Assembly: GCF_001187915.1 (NCBI RefSeq)
Contig: NZ_LGIU01000033.1
Span: 62,001-126,000, forward strand
Length of the DNA stretch: 64,000 nucleotides
From: Arthrobacter sp. RIT-PI-e
GTDB taxonomy: Bacteria; Actinomycetota; Actinomycetes; Actinomycetales; Micrococcaceae
Direction: 5' to 3'
The position numbers and the translations under genes were made by a program. The notes beneath the pieces are model-generated. The model did no database searches, was not told the origin of the DNA, and saw only the letters and a program-made list of their open reading frames with translations. This document shows, piece by piece, positions 20,270 through 28,957 of the stretch (its first letter is position 1; the number at the start of each line of letters is the position of its first letter).

Positions 20270-20460
20270 GACTTCTCCCTGGCTGATGAACTGTCCGCCG
20301 ATTCACCATCGGTCGTCTGACGTGGTCGCCAGACAGTAAGCCTACTTGCTATCGCGGCCTGCGGGGTATCGTCCGGTGGTCTCCGCCACCCATGCGACCC
20401 GCAACGCTGCGAGCGCGCGAATACCGACGTCGTGGTCCGCCTGCATCCGACGGACGGTGA

Positions 20461-21453
20461 TCACCGCTGGGGGTCGACGCCGGCCGGTACGTAGGCCCCG
20501 ACCCAGCGGCTCAGCTCGTCGAAGAACGCGGAGCGGGCGGGTTCGGGCGAGAGGGTGAGGTCGTGGATGCCGCCCTCGATCCGGGCCACGGTCACGAGCC
20601 CGCCCAGCTTCGGTGCCCGCCCGGCGATGTGCTCCACGTCGAGCACCACGTCCGTGGAGGAGATCCGCCCGGGCTCCTTCGCGGCGTTCGAGGTGGCCTC
20701 CGAGCAGGCCACCAGCACCGGGCAGTCGATGGCGAGTCCGCGCCTCAGTTCCGCATGGCCGCTGCGGACGGCGCGCAGCCAGCCTGCCACCACCGGGAAG
20801 CCGGCGTGGGGTTTCCAGGCGAGGTCGTAGTCCCACTCCCCACCCGATTCCCCGTGCAGGTACCGCCCGTAGGCGGTGCCGAGCCTGCTCACCACCGCGC
20901 GGGGGCGGAGCGTACCCAGCCGGTGGACGGCGGCGGTACCGAGGGTGCGCTGGAACAGGTTGGCGTTGAGATCGAACCACGGACTGTTCAGCACCAGGGC
21001 GTCCACGATCCCGGCACCCCTCCGGTGATGTGCCCACAGGGAGATGATCAGGCCGCCCGTCGAGTGCCCCATGACCACGAGGACGTCGTGGCCCTCCTCG
21101 TCCCGGATGATCCGCGCCGCCTCGTCCAGTTCCTCGTGGTACTCCTCGAGCGAGGTGATGTAGTTGGGGGTCTGGTGCTCCCGCAGGGACCGTCCGTACT
21201 TCCGGAGGTCCAGGGCGTAGAAGTCGAACCCGGCCTGCTGCCAGGCATCGGCGAGGTGCCCCTGGAAGAAGTAGTCCACGAAACCGTGCACGTAGAGCAC
21301 CGCGCGCCGGGAGGTGCCCGAGTCCCGGAGTCGTACGAGGGTGGCCACGACGTCGCCCTCCTGATCCGGACGCAGGGGAAGCGTCCGGGCCTCGTAGTCC
21401 GGTCCGAGGACGTCCTCCGTGTAGGCGCTCGGGCACTCTGCGTGCGGGGCCAT
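20461..21453 (-). CDS. alpha/beta hydrolase, monoglyceride-lipase-like
   Basis: A 330-residue hydrolase of the serine aminopeptidase S33/monoacylglycerol lipase group. HGFVDYFFQGH is the oxyanion loop, GHSTGG the nucleophile elbow, and HDLTLS near residue 300 carries the His. The lid region is hydrophobic. No signal peptide, so cytoplasmic. The true ester substrate is not known. It is monocistronic between an exported lipoprotein gene and the divergent nucleotidase. Confidence 0.82.
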   Translation of the reverse strand: MAPHAECPSAYTEDVLGPDYEARTLPLRPDQEGDVVATLVRLRDSGTSRRAVLYVHGFVDYFFQGHLADAWQQAGFDFYALDLRKYGRSLREHQTPNYITSLEEYHEELDEAARIIRDEEGHDVLVVMGHSTGGLIISLWAHHRRGAGIVDALVLNSPWFDLNANLFQRTLGTAAVHRLGTLRPRAVVSRLGTAYGRYLHGESGGEWDYDLAWKPHAGFPVVAGWLRAVRSGHAELRRGLAIDCPVLVACSEATSNAAKEPGRISSTDVVLDVEHIAGRAPKLGGLVTVARIEGGIHDLTLSPEPARSAFFDELSRWVGAYVPAGVDPQR

Positions 21454-21612
21454 CGTGGTCCTTCCTGACGTCGATCCACCGGACCGACGGCCCGGGACGT
21501 GTACGGCTGGGCCGGCCCCGCACAGTTCATCCCGAGCAAGACGGCCGTCATCAGTGTGTCACCCATCACGGATACTCTGGCTTCCTCGCATCCCTACAGG
21601 AGTTGATCCACC

Positions 21613-23415
21613 ATGCCGTACAACCTCGCACGAGGACACCGCCGCGCGTTCGGGGTGGTTGCCATCAGCTGCGTCGCAGCACTCGGACTCGCACCCGCGG
21701 CCTTCGCCGCTCCCGGCGGAGCCAAGGGACCCAAGGACGCACCGGTCACCGTCACCGTGATGGGCACCAGCGACCTCCACGGGTACATCGAGAACTGGGA
21801 CTACTTCACGAACGCGGAGTACGACGACGCCGCGGGCAACGACGTCGGTCTCGCCAAGATCTCCACCCTGGTGAACCAGGTGCGCGCCGAGCGCACCCCC
21901 GGTTCCACGCTGCTGATCGACAACGGCGACACCATCCAGGGCACGTCCCTGACCGATTTCTTCGCCAACGTGGAGCCGATCACCGAGACCGGCGAGATCC
22001 ACCCGATGGCCGCGGCCATGAACGCCGTCGGCTTCGATTCCACCACCGTGGGCAACCACGAGTTCAACTACGGGCTCCCCCTGCTGCGTGCCTTCGAGGA
22101 CCAACTGGACTTCCCGATGCTCGGCGCCAACGCCGTGACGTGGAAGAGCGGCAAGCCGGCCTTCGACCCCTACGTGATCAAGACCGTGAAGCTGAAGGGC
22201 CAGAAGCCGATCCGCGTGGGCATCCTCGGGCTCACCACCCCGGGCAGCGCCATCTGGGACAAGAACAACGTGGAGGGCGAACTCCGTTTCGAGGGCATCG
22301 TGGAGCAGGCGCAGAAGTACGTGCCGCGCATGAGACAGGCGGGCGCCGACGTGGTGATCGTCAGTTCGCACTCCGGCCCCTCCGGCACCTCCTCCTACGG
22401 TGACACCCTGCCGCTCGAGAACGCCTCCACGGTGTTGGCCGAGCAGGTCCCGGGCATCGACGCGATTCTCGCCGGGCACGAGCACCAGGAGATCCCGGAG
22501 CGCTTCGTCACCAACCGGCAGACCGGGGACCAGGTCCTCCTGACCGAACCCAAGAACTGGGGCCAGCGGCTCTCCGTGATGGACTTCGAGCTGACCAAGG
22601 TCCGCGGCCAGTGGGACGTCACCTCGGCCTCCTCCGAACTGCGGAACGCCAACACCGTGCCCGCCGACCCGAAGATCTCCGCTCTGGTGAAGGACCAGCA
22701 CCAGCGGACCATCGACTACGTGAACACGGCCATCGGCACTGCGACCGAGACCATGTCCGCCGCCGATTCGCGCTTCCGTGACACCGCCGTCATGGACTTC
22801 GTCAACGAGGTGCAGGCGGGGGCGGTCCGCAACGCCCTGCAGGGCACACCGCAGGCCGATCTCCCGGTCCTCGCGATCGTGGCCCCGTTCAACCGGGCGG
22901 CGGTGATCCCCGAGGGTCCCGTGACCATCCGCGACATGGCCGGCCTCTACGTCTTCCCGAACACGCTCTTCGGCGTGGAGCTGACCGGCGCCGAGGTCAA
23001 GGACTACCTCGAGTACTCGGCCCGGTACTTCGCCCAGACCGCTCCCGGTGCTCCGGTGGACCCGGCAACCCTGACCAACGCCGGAGGAACACCGGACTAC
23101 AACTACGACATGATGTCCGGTGTCTCCTACGACATCGACATCAGCCGCCCGGTGGGTGAGCGCATCGTGGACCTGAGCTACGACGGCGCGCCGATCGACC
23201 CCGCGCAGCGCTTCGCCGTGGCCACCAACAACTACCGGCAGTCCGGTGGCGGGAACTTCCCGCACATCGCCACCGCCCCGGTGCTGGTGAACCAGACCAC
23301 CGAGATCCGCCAGCTGCTCATCGACTACCTGACGGCCCGGGGCACGATCGACCCGGCCGACTTCTTCGTGGAGAACTGGCAGCTCACCCGGAACGGTGAG
23401 CCCGTCTTCGACTGA
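21613..23415 (+). CDS. secreted 5'-nucleotidase/2',3'-cyclic phosphodiesterase
   Basis: A 600-residue exported metallophosphoesterase of the UshA/CpdB group. A signal peptide (about residues 1-32) ends AFA. Metal-site motifs are GTSDLHG, DNGDTIQGT, GNHEFNYG, SSHSG and GHEHQE. The C-terminal 5'-nucleotidase domain starts near residue 365 and holds the substrate stack region (NNYRQSGGGNFP). It should release phosphate and nucleosides from extracellular nucleotides. A nucleoside hydrolase/ECF operon elsewhere in the window could use the product, though they are not linked. Confidence 0.9.
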   Translation: MPYNLARGHRRAFGVVAISCVAALGLAPAAFAAPGGAKGPKDAPVTVTVMGTSDLHGYIENWDYFTNAEYDDAAGNDVGLAKISTLVNQVRAERTPGSTLLIDNGDTIQGTSLTDFFANVEPITETGEIHPMAAAMNAVGFDSTTVGNHEFNYGLPLLRAFEDQLDFPMLGANAVTWKSGKPAFDPYVIKTVKLKGQKPIRVGILGLTTPGSAIWDKNNVEGELRFEGIVEQAQKYVPRMRQAGADVVIVSSHSGPSGTSSYGDTLPLENASTVLAEQVPGIDAILAGHEHQEIPERFVTNRQTGDQVLLTEPKNWGQRLSVMDFELTKVRGQWDVTSASSELRNANTVPADPKISALVKDQHQRTIDYVNTAIGTATETMSAADSRFRDTAVMDFVNEVQAGAVRNALQGTPQADLPVLAIVAPFNRAAVIPEGPVTIRDMAGLYVFPNTLFGVELTGAEVKDYLEYSARYFAQTAPGAPVDPATLTNAGGTPDYNYDMMSGVSYDIDISRPVGERIVDLSYDGAPIDPAQRFAVATNNYRQSGGGNFPHIATAPVLVNQTTEIRQLLIDYLTARGTIDPADFFVENWQLTRNGEPVFD

Positions 23416-23431
23416 CCGGTAGCTCCGGCGC

Positions 23432-23493
23432 GGACGACGGAGGGCGGTGGGTGTGCGGACCAGGTGTCCGGACCCCGCCGCCCTTCGTCGTCC
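23432..23493 (+). terminator. long hairpin after the nucleotidase
   Basis: Arms GGACGACGGAGGGCGG... and ...CCGCCGCCCTTCGTCGTCC pair over about 20 bases with one mismatch, starting 17 bases after the nucleotidase stop. No strong U-tract. Confidence 0.65.
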
Positions 23494-23523
23494 CACCGGG
23501 CTCCTCGATCTAGGGTGGGAACC

Positions 23524-24084
23524 ATGACTCTTCTCATCTCGGAGGCCACGATCGACGACGCCGCGGCGCTCGCCGAATGCGCGGCCATCACCTTCCCGCT
23601 CGCCTGCCCGCCGGGCTCACTGCCCGAGGACATCCGGCAGCACATCGGGACCGAGCTCTCCACCGGACGGTTCGAGGCGCAGATCGCCGCGCCCGGGCGC
23701 ACCATCCTGTGCCTCCGGGAGGACGGCAGGATCATGGGGTACAGCATGGTGGTCCTGGATCAGCCCACGGACACCGAGGTGCTCGCCGCCCTCTCGCACT
23801 CCCCCGTGGTGGAGCTCAGCAAGTTCTACGTGCACCCCGACCACCACGGACGCGGCTCCGCGGCCACCCTCATGACCGCGACCCTCGACTTGGCCGCGCA
23901 GTCGGGGCTGCCGGGCATCTGGCTCGGGGTGAACCAAGAGAACGCCAGGGCCCTCCGCTTCTACACGAAGAGCGGCTTCCGGATCGTGGGCACCAAGCGG
24001 TTCCACCTGGGCACGCGCTTCGAGGACGACTACACGCTCGAGCAGGCGCTGCCGGTGAACGCACGAGCGGGGACCGCCGCCTGA
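23524..24084 (+). CDS. GNAT-family N-acetyltransferase
   Basis: A 186-residue acyl-CoA-dependent acetyltransferase. The CoA-binding motif is VHPDHHGRGSAATLM (about residues 118-132), followed by WLGVNQENARALRFYTKSGF. The acceptor is not predictable. ATG 23524 gives the typical GNAT start; a longer in-frame extension upstream lies in the preceding terminator and was rejected. Confidence 0.85.
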   Translation: MTLLISEATIDDAAALAECAAITFPLACPPGSLPEDIRQHIGTELSTGRFEAQIAAPGRTILCLREDGRIMGYSMVVLDQPTDTEVLAALSHSPVVELSKFYVHPDHHGRGSAATLMTATLDLAAQSGLPGIWLGVNQENARALRFYTKSGFRIVGTKRFHLGTRFEDDYTLEQALPVNARAGTAA

Positions 24085-24097
24085 CACACCGGCGGTC
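24072..24097. terminator. hairpin between convergent GNAT and monooxygenase genes
   Basis: GACCGCCG (24072-24079) pairs with CGGCGGTC (24090-24097) across a 10-base loop that includes the GNAT stop codon. Confidence 0.5.
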
Positions 24098-24135
24098 TCC
24101 AGATCCCCGTCACCATCCCTGCCGCTATGGGACCG

Positions 24136-24456
24136 CTACTCGACCGTCAGCTCGCCCATACGGCCCCAGCCCTCGGCGGCGATCCGCTCGCTGATGATCT
24201 CCGGGGTCTCCACGAGCGCCTGGGGCATGTCGTTCATCGCCTTGGAGAAGTGGTCGCTGTTGACGTGCGCCTCGGCGGCGTCGTCCTGGAACGCCTCGAT
24301 GAGCACGAAGCGGTTGGGGTCCTCGACGCTGCGCGACCAGTCGAACCACAGGTTGCCGGGCTCCTGCCGGGTGGCCTCCGTGAAGTCGCGGGTCAGATCG
24401 ATCCAGCGATCGCTCCACTCGGGCTTCACGTTGAACTTGACGACGATGAAGATCAT
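24136..24456 (-). CDS. antibiotic biosynthesis monooxygenase (ABM) family protein
   Basis: A 106-residue ferredoxin-like ABM protein (VVKFNVKPEWSDRWIDL..., LWFDWSRSVEDPNRFVLIEAFQDDAAEAHVNSDHF). Members include the YgiN quinol monooxygenase and are cofactor-free dimers. ATG 24456 gives the canonical start. It is convergent with the GNAT gene. Its native substrate is unknown. Confidence 0.85.
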   Translation of the reverse strand: MIFIVVKFNVKPEWSDRWIDLTRDFTEATRQEPGNLWFDWSRSVEDPNRFVLIEAFQDDAAEAHVNSDHFSKAMNDMPQALVETPEIISERIAAEGWGRMGELTVE

Positions 24457-24538
24457 GGGATGGTGCCTTCCGGGTAGGACGTGCTCCTGCGGGTACCCCT
24501 CCAACCTATAAGCTCCGGCGAGCGCGTGCAGGCACGCG

Positions 24539-26881
24539 TCAGATGGACAGGCTGGGGTGCAGTCTCTCCATCGACCACGTGCGGTTGCGGTGCGAGGCGT
24601 ACAAGGAGAGCGCCGCGGCAAGGACGAAGAACACCATCAGCTCCGCCGCCGAGACCCAGACGACGCCGAGATCGCCGCCCGCGATGAGGTGCCGGAGCCC
24701 TGTGACCGCGTGCGTCATGGGCAGCAGCGGGCTGAGGAACTGGAAGAAACCGGGCGAGGTGGCCACCGGGTAGGTGCCACCGGCGGAGGTGAGCTGCAGC
24801 ATCAGCAGCACCAGGGCCACGAGCCTGCCCACACCCCCGAAGTAGGCCACGAGCCCCTGGTGGATGGCGGTGAACACGAGGGCCACCAGGACCGTGAAGG
24901 CGAGGAGCCCCACCGGGTGCGGCGTGCGCAGACCCACCGCGGCCACCAGGATCCCGAGCAGCACCAGGGCCTGCAGCACGGCGAACAGTGCACCCTGCAG
25001 GTACCCTGCGAGCGACACCCGCCAGGACGCCGCCGTGGAGGCGAGCGCCCGCGGGGAGACGGCGCGGAGCACCGTGTAGGTGACGATCCCGCCCACCCAC
25101 AGCGCGAGCGGGATGAAGTAGGGCGCCATGCCCTCCCCGTAGGCATGCACCGCGTTGGCGTGCGTGCGTTCCACGGACACCGGGGAACTCCCGACGTCGG
25201 TGAGCGCGGAGCGCTGCGCGTCGTCGTGGTCGGGGACCTGCCCGGCGCCGTCCTGCAGCTGCTGCGCGAGGTCCTGCGAACCGCTGGTCAGCGTCCCGAG
25301 CCCGCTCTCCAGGGAGGTGGCGCCGTCGTACGCCTGCCCGGAGCCGTCCGCGAGGGACGCCGCTCCCCCGGCCACCTGCTGGGCACCGGAACTGAGCGTC
25401 GAGGCACCCGTGGCCAGCGTGGACGCGCCGTCCTCCGCGGAGACGATGCCGTCCCGGAGGGCGGGCGTGTTCTGTGCGAGCGTCGCCGTGCCGGCCTGCA
25501 CCCCGGCGAGCCCGGCGGCGAGATCGGCGCTGCCCTGCGAGAGGGTGCCCGCACCGGCGGCGGCATCCTCCGCACCGGCGGCCAGGGTTCCCGCCCCCGC
25601 TGCCAGGGTGTCCGCGCCGTCGGCGGCGGTGGAGACGCCGGCGGAGGCGGCCGCAGCACCCGAGGCGAGCTCCGACGCCGAGGCGGCGAGGGGCCCCGCC
25701 CCCGCGGCCACCAGCCCGCCGCCGGCCGCCGCCGCGCCCGCCGCGGCCGCGGGCCGCCGCCGGGCCGCGAGCCGCTCGGCGGCCGTCAGTGTCGCGTACC
25801 CGGCGCTGAGCCCTGCCAGCCCGTCGGCCACGGTGCGCGAACCGGTGGCGGCCTGGTCGGCCCCGGTCTGCAGCGTAGCGGCCCCGCTGGACAGGGCGCC
25901 GGCGCCGTCGCCCACCTGCACGCCGCCGTCCGCCGCCGCCCGCGCGCCGGTGGGGCGCTGCGCCGCGGGGGGGGCGAGCTGTGCGGCGCCGTCGGCCCCG
26001 GTCGGCGTGCCGGCGGCCAGCCGGGTGGCGGCATCCGCCGCCGTGGTCCCGCCCGTGGCGGCCGCCGCCGCTCCGCCGGCGAGTTGCCGGGTCTGCGGCA
26101 CCAGGGCGGCGGGAGGGGGGTCGAGCTGGGTCAGGCCTGCGGCGGGGTCCCCGGCCCCGGCGGTGGGGCCGGGGGCACCGCCGGCCACCTGGGCGCTGCC
26201 CGTGGCCGCGGCGTCCGCCCCGGCCACCAGATCGCCGAGCCCCACCACGAGGGAGGCCGTGCCCTCGTCGGCGCGCTGTGCACCGTCGGCGATCTCACCG
26301 GCACCGTTGCCCGCATCCACGAGCTTGCCGTGCAGGGAGGAGAAGCCCAGGTAGATGCTGTCGAGGGTGTCCTCCGTGGCGCTCGAGCGCGCCTGCCGCT
26401 GCAGCGTGGCGGCCACGGTGTTGCCCACCTGCCCCACGATGTAGCTGTTGGCGTCATCGGTGGTGATGTCGAGCATCGCCCGTGCCGGATCCTCGCCCCC
26501 CATCGAGGTGAGTGTGCCGGAGAAGTCGGCGGGGATCGTCATGGTGGCCGCGTACGTGCCGTCGGCGAGGCCTGCCACGGCGTCCTCCTCGTCCACCGCC
26601 ACCCAGGTGAACCCGGCGTCGCCGGAGGCGATCAGGGTGTCCGTCAGCTCCGCGCCCGCCGCGACGGTCCGTTCGGTGCCGTCCGGTCCGGTGCTGGTGG
26701 CGGGCGGGTCCCCGTGGACGCCGGCGGCCGGGGGCCGGTCCAGGTGCCCGGTGGGGTCCCCGGTCGCGGCGAGGGACAGCCCGCCGTAGAGCGCGGGGAT
26801 GATGGCGATGACCAGCAGGGCGGCCCTGGACTTCAGGGTGATGCGGAAGCGGGAGAGTTCCGTGCGGAGCAGGGAGAACAC
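24539..26881 (-). CDS. YhgE/Pip-family membrane protein
   Basis: A 780-residue protein with one N-terminal helix (LLVIAIIPALYGG), a large extracytoplasmic region of about 450 residues, and five C-terminal helices. The outside region is built of heptad-like units ending in A-G/S-x-x-L, as in other YhgE/Pip proteins, which act as ESX-like transport partners or phage receptors. Residues 240-380 lose most of the repeat pattern and become Pro/Ala/Arg-rich. GTG 26881 start, three bases after the ABC gene, so the two are one unit under the divergent TetR. Confidence 0.85.
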   Translation of the reverse strand: MFSLLRTELSRFRITLKSRAALLVIAIIPALYGGLSLAATGDPTGHLDRPPAAGVHGDPPATSTGPDGTERTVAAGAELTDTLIASGDAGFTWVAVDEEDAVAGLADGTYAATMTIPADFSGTLTSMGGEDPARAMLDITTDDANSYIVGQVGNTVAATLQRQARSSATEDTLDSIYLGFSSLHGKLVDAGNGAGEIADGAQRADEGTASLVVGLGDLVAGADAAATGSAQVAGGAPGPTAGAGDPAAGLTQLDPPPAALVPQTRQLAGGAAAAATGGTTAADAATRLAAGTPTGADGAAQLAPPAAQRPTGARAAADGGVQVGDGAGALSSGAATLQTGADQAATGSRTVADGLAGLSAGYATLTAAERLAARRRPAAAAGAAAAGGGLVAAGAGPLAASASELASGAAAASAGVSTAADGADTLAAGAGTLAAGAEDAAAGAGTLSQGSADLAAGLAGVQAGTATLAQNTPALRDGIVSAEDGASTLATGASTLSSGAQQVAGGAASLADGSGQAYDGATSLESGLGTLTSGSQDLAQQLQDGAGQVPDHDDAQRSALTDVGSSPVSVERTHANAVHAYGEGMAPYFIPLALWVGGIVTYTVLRAVSPRALASTAASWRVSLAGYLQGALFAVLQALVLLGILVAAVGLRTPHPVGLLAFTVLVALVFTAIHQGLVAYFGGVGRLVALVLLMLQLTSAGGTYPVATSPGFFQFLSPLLPMTHAVTGLRHLIAGGDLGVVWVSAAELMVFFVLAAALSLYASHRNRTWSMERLHPSLSI

Positions 26882-26884
26882 GGG

Positions 26885-27745
26885 TTACCTGATTTCGGGG
26901 GCTGGGAGAGGGTCGGGGGTTGCACCGTCCGCGGGCGCCGGGTGCGTCGGGGTCACGGCGTCGAGCGCGTGGACGGGGACGGGGCGCAGCGGCAGGACAC
27001 CGGGGCGGTGGCCCGGATCGAGGAGTTCGTCCAGTTCCTGCCAGTCCTGGCAGGTGGCGACGACGGGCAGGGGGTCGGCCCCGTCGTCGTCCCGCAGGCG
27101 TCCCACGGTGAGCAGTGCGGCCCACGCGGCACGGCGTTCGGCGGCGGTGCGGAGCTGGGCCACGTCGCCCACCACCAGGACGTCCGGGGCCGCCAGGAGC
27201 GCGAGGACCAGGCCCAGGGCGAAGCGCGCCGTGGGAGAGGCATCGCGCGCCAGCTCGGTCCGGCGCAGGCGGGCCCGTGCGAACTGGGCCGCTGCCCCGT
27301 CCGCGCCGAACACGCCCTCGAGCGCGGCTCCGAGGTCGTTGGCGGCCGAGATGGCCGCATCCACGCGGGCGGAGGTCGCGGAGAGATCCCACCACGGGCC
27401 CGCGAGCCGGACGGCGTCCGCCACGTGGTGCTTGACGGTCAGGGTCTCGTCCAGCGGTACCACGGTGCTGTTCCCCGTGAAGCCGACCCGGCGCCGGACC
27501 CTCCCGGCCCGCCGTGGGAGGTCCTGACCGAGCACGGTGGCGCGCCCCGTCGTGACGTCCAGGCGTCCCGCCAGGGCGAGCGCCAGCGCGGTCTTGCCGC
27601 TGCCCGACGCTCCCGCGAGGACCGCGAGCGACCCGCCGGGGACGTCGAACGTGACGTCCTCGAAGATGGTCCGCTTCCCCGCGCGGAGGGTGAGGTCGTC
27701 CACGGAGAGTGCGGGGTCCTGCTGCGGCGGGGAGGGGGTGTCCAT
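26885..27745 (-). CDS. ABC-type ATPase paired with YhgE protein
   Basis: A 286-residue ATPase with Walker A GASGSGKT (about residue 47) and a Walker B-like stretch DVLVVGDV. The LSGGQ signature is missing: the position reads ASPTARFALGL. The Walker B ends in Asp-Val rather than Asp-Glu, so hydrolysis may be weak. Its partner downstream is the YhgE-type membrane protein. This ABC/YhgE/TetR trio recurs in Actinobacteria and is often annotated as an export system, substrate unknown. ATG 27745 chosen because the hydrophilic MDTPSPPQQ leader precedes the domain. Confidence 0.75.
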   Translation of the reverse strand: MDTPSPPQQDPALSVDDLTLRAGKRTIFEDVTFDVPGGSLAVLAGASGSGKTALALALAGRLDVTTGRATVLGQDLPRRAGRVRRRVGFTGNSTVVPLDETLTVKHHVADAVRLAGPWWDLSATSARVDAAISAANDLGAALEGVFGADGAAAQFARARLRRTELARDASPTARFALGLVLALLAAPDVLVVGDVAQLRTAAERRAAWAALLTVGRLRDDDGADPLPVVATCQDWQELDELLDPGHRPGVLPLRPVPVHALDAVTPTHPAPADGATPDPLPAPEIR

Positions 27746-27761
27746 GGCGATCCTCAATTTC

Positions 27762-27791
27762 AATACTTCGAGTATTCAATACCAATGGTAT
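27762..27791. promoter_or_regulatory. two adjacent palindromes, TetR operator candidates
   Basis: AATACT-TCG-AGTATT (27762-27776) and ATACCA-A-TGGTAT (27779-27791) are perfect inverted repeats two bases apart in the 65-base divergent region. They overlap a possible plus promoter (TTCGAG 27767, TATCGT 27789). A TetR bound here could repress both its own gene and the ABC/YhgE genes. Confidence 0.6.
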
Positions 27792-27810
27792 CGTAACTGC
27801 AGGAGGCTTC

Positions 27811-28455
27811 ATGACACCGCACATCCCCGACAGGACCACGACGACGGCGGGCAGCCCCCGGCGTCGTCCGCGACGCGAGGACGTCCGCGCCGGGCTGCTC
27901 GCCGCCGCCCGCGAGGTGTTCGAGGAGATCGGCTACGTCGCCGCGAGACTCGACGCCATCGCCGAGCGCGCCGGGTACACCAAGGGCGCGGTCTACTCGA
28001 ACTTCGGCTCGAAGCAGGAGCTGTTCGCCACCCTGCTGGGCGAGCGCCTGGCCGACACCGCCGCGGACGTCCTCGCCCAGGTCGAGGAACTGACCACGCT
28101 CGAGGAGACCGTCCAGCACGCGGCCCGCTACCTGGCCCGCAATGTCATCCGCGAGCAGCGCTGGCACACGCTCGTGGTCGAGTTCGCACTCCAGGCCGGC
28201 CGTGACCCGGAGGTCGGGGACGTGTTCCGGGAGGACCGGCGCACACGGCGTACCCTGCTCGCCGCCACCCTGGCCGAGCGGGCCGGCGCCTTCGGCGCCC
28301 CCTCGGACCCCGAGCACTACACGGTCTTCGCGACCGTCCTGCTGGCCACCGTCAACGGCATGGCCGTGGAGTGCGCGGCGGACCCGGAGGCCGTCAGCGA
28401 GGACCAGGTGGCCGGGAGCATCGCGGCCGTGCTGCACGCGGCCTTGGCTCCGTGA
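27811..28455 (+). CDS. TetR-family regulator
   Basis: A 214-residue TetR regulator. The HTH is AAREVFEEIGYVAARLDAIAERAGYTKGAVYSNFGSKQELF (in parts, residues 24-65), and the rest is a ligand/dimer domain. AGGAGG lies 5 bases before ATG 27811. It is divergent from the ABC/YhgE pair and likely controls it through the two palindromes between them. Confidence 0.9.
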   Translation: MTPHIPDRTTTTAGSPRRRPRREDVRAGLLAAAREVFEEIGYVAARLDAIAERAGYTKGAVYSNFGSKQELFATLLGERLADTAADVLAQVEELTTLEETVQHAARYLARNVIREQRWHTLVVEFALQAGRDPEVGDVFREDRRTRRTLLAATLAERAGAFGAPSDPEHYTVFATVLLATVNGMAVECAADPEAVSEDQVAGSIAAVLHAALAP

Positions 28456-28468
28456 ACCTGTGATCGTC

Positions 28469-28913
28469 ATGGACTGGCACCCCGCCCTCCAGGTCGTCGC
28501 CGCGATCGCACTCACCTACGCGCTCTTCCTCGCCGGTCTCGCGGTGTACGCACGGCGCCATCCCGACGGTCATCTCGCTGAAGGACGGCCTGCGCCTCGG
28601 GCCGGACATCCTCCGGCTCGTCCGCCGACTCGCCGCGGACGGCTCCCTCCGCCGGCGGGTACGCATCCTGCTCCTGGGGCTCGTGGTCTACCTCGTGCTC
28701 CCGATCGATCTCGTACCGGACTTCCTGCCCGTCATCGGATACGCGGACGACGTCGTGCTGATAGCCGTCGTGCTGCGCGCAGTGGTGCGCAGCGCCGGCC
28801 AGGATGCACTGCGGCGCCACTGGCGCGGGATCGACGGCGGCCTCCGGGTGGTGTACGCGCTGGCGGGGATCGGGGGCCGGAGCTCCGACGAAGGGCGCCG
28901 CAACACGGCGTAA
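28469..28913 (+). pseudogene. DUF1232 (YkvA) membrane protein, frameshifted
   Basis: ATG 28469 begins MDWHPALQVVAAIALTYALF, an N-terminal helix, and stays open in frame 2 through YARRHP. The conserved DUF1232 part (LRLGPDILRLVRRLAAD, then YLVLPIDLVPDFLPVIGYADD) is in frame 3. Removing one G of the pair at 28568-28569 restores a continuous ~148-residue protein (HPD-V-ISLKDG). Thus either a real one-base insertion inactivates the gene or there is a base-call error. DUF1232 proteins are small membrane proteins of unknown role. Confidence 0.75.
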
Positions 28914-28957
28914 TGCAAAGACATGGACCTCATTTGCACGGGCGTAGTCTCCTGCAG

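Noticed and set aside
21559-23496. 645-codon open frame on the minus strand
   Set aside because: Opposite the 5'-nucleotidase; antisense artefact.
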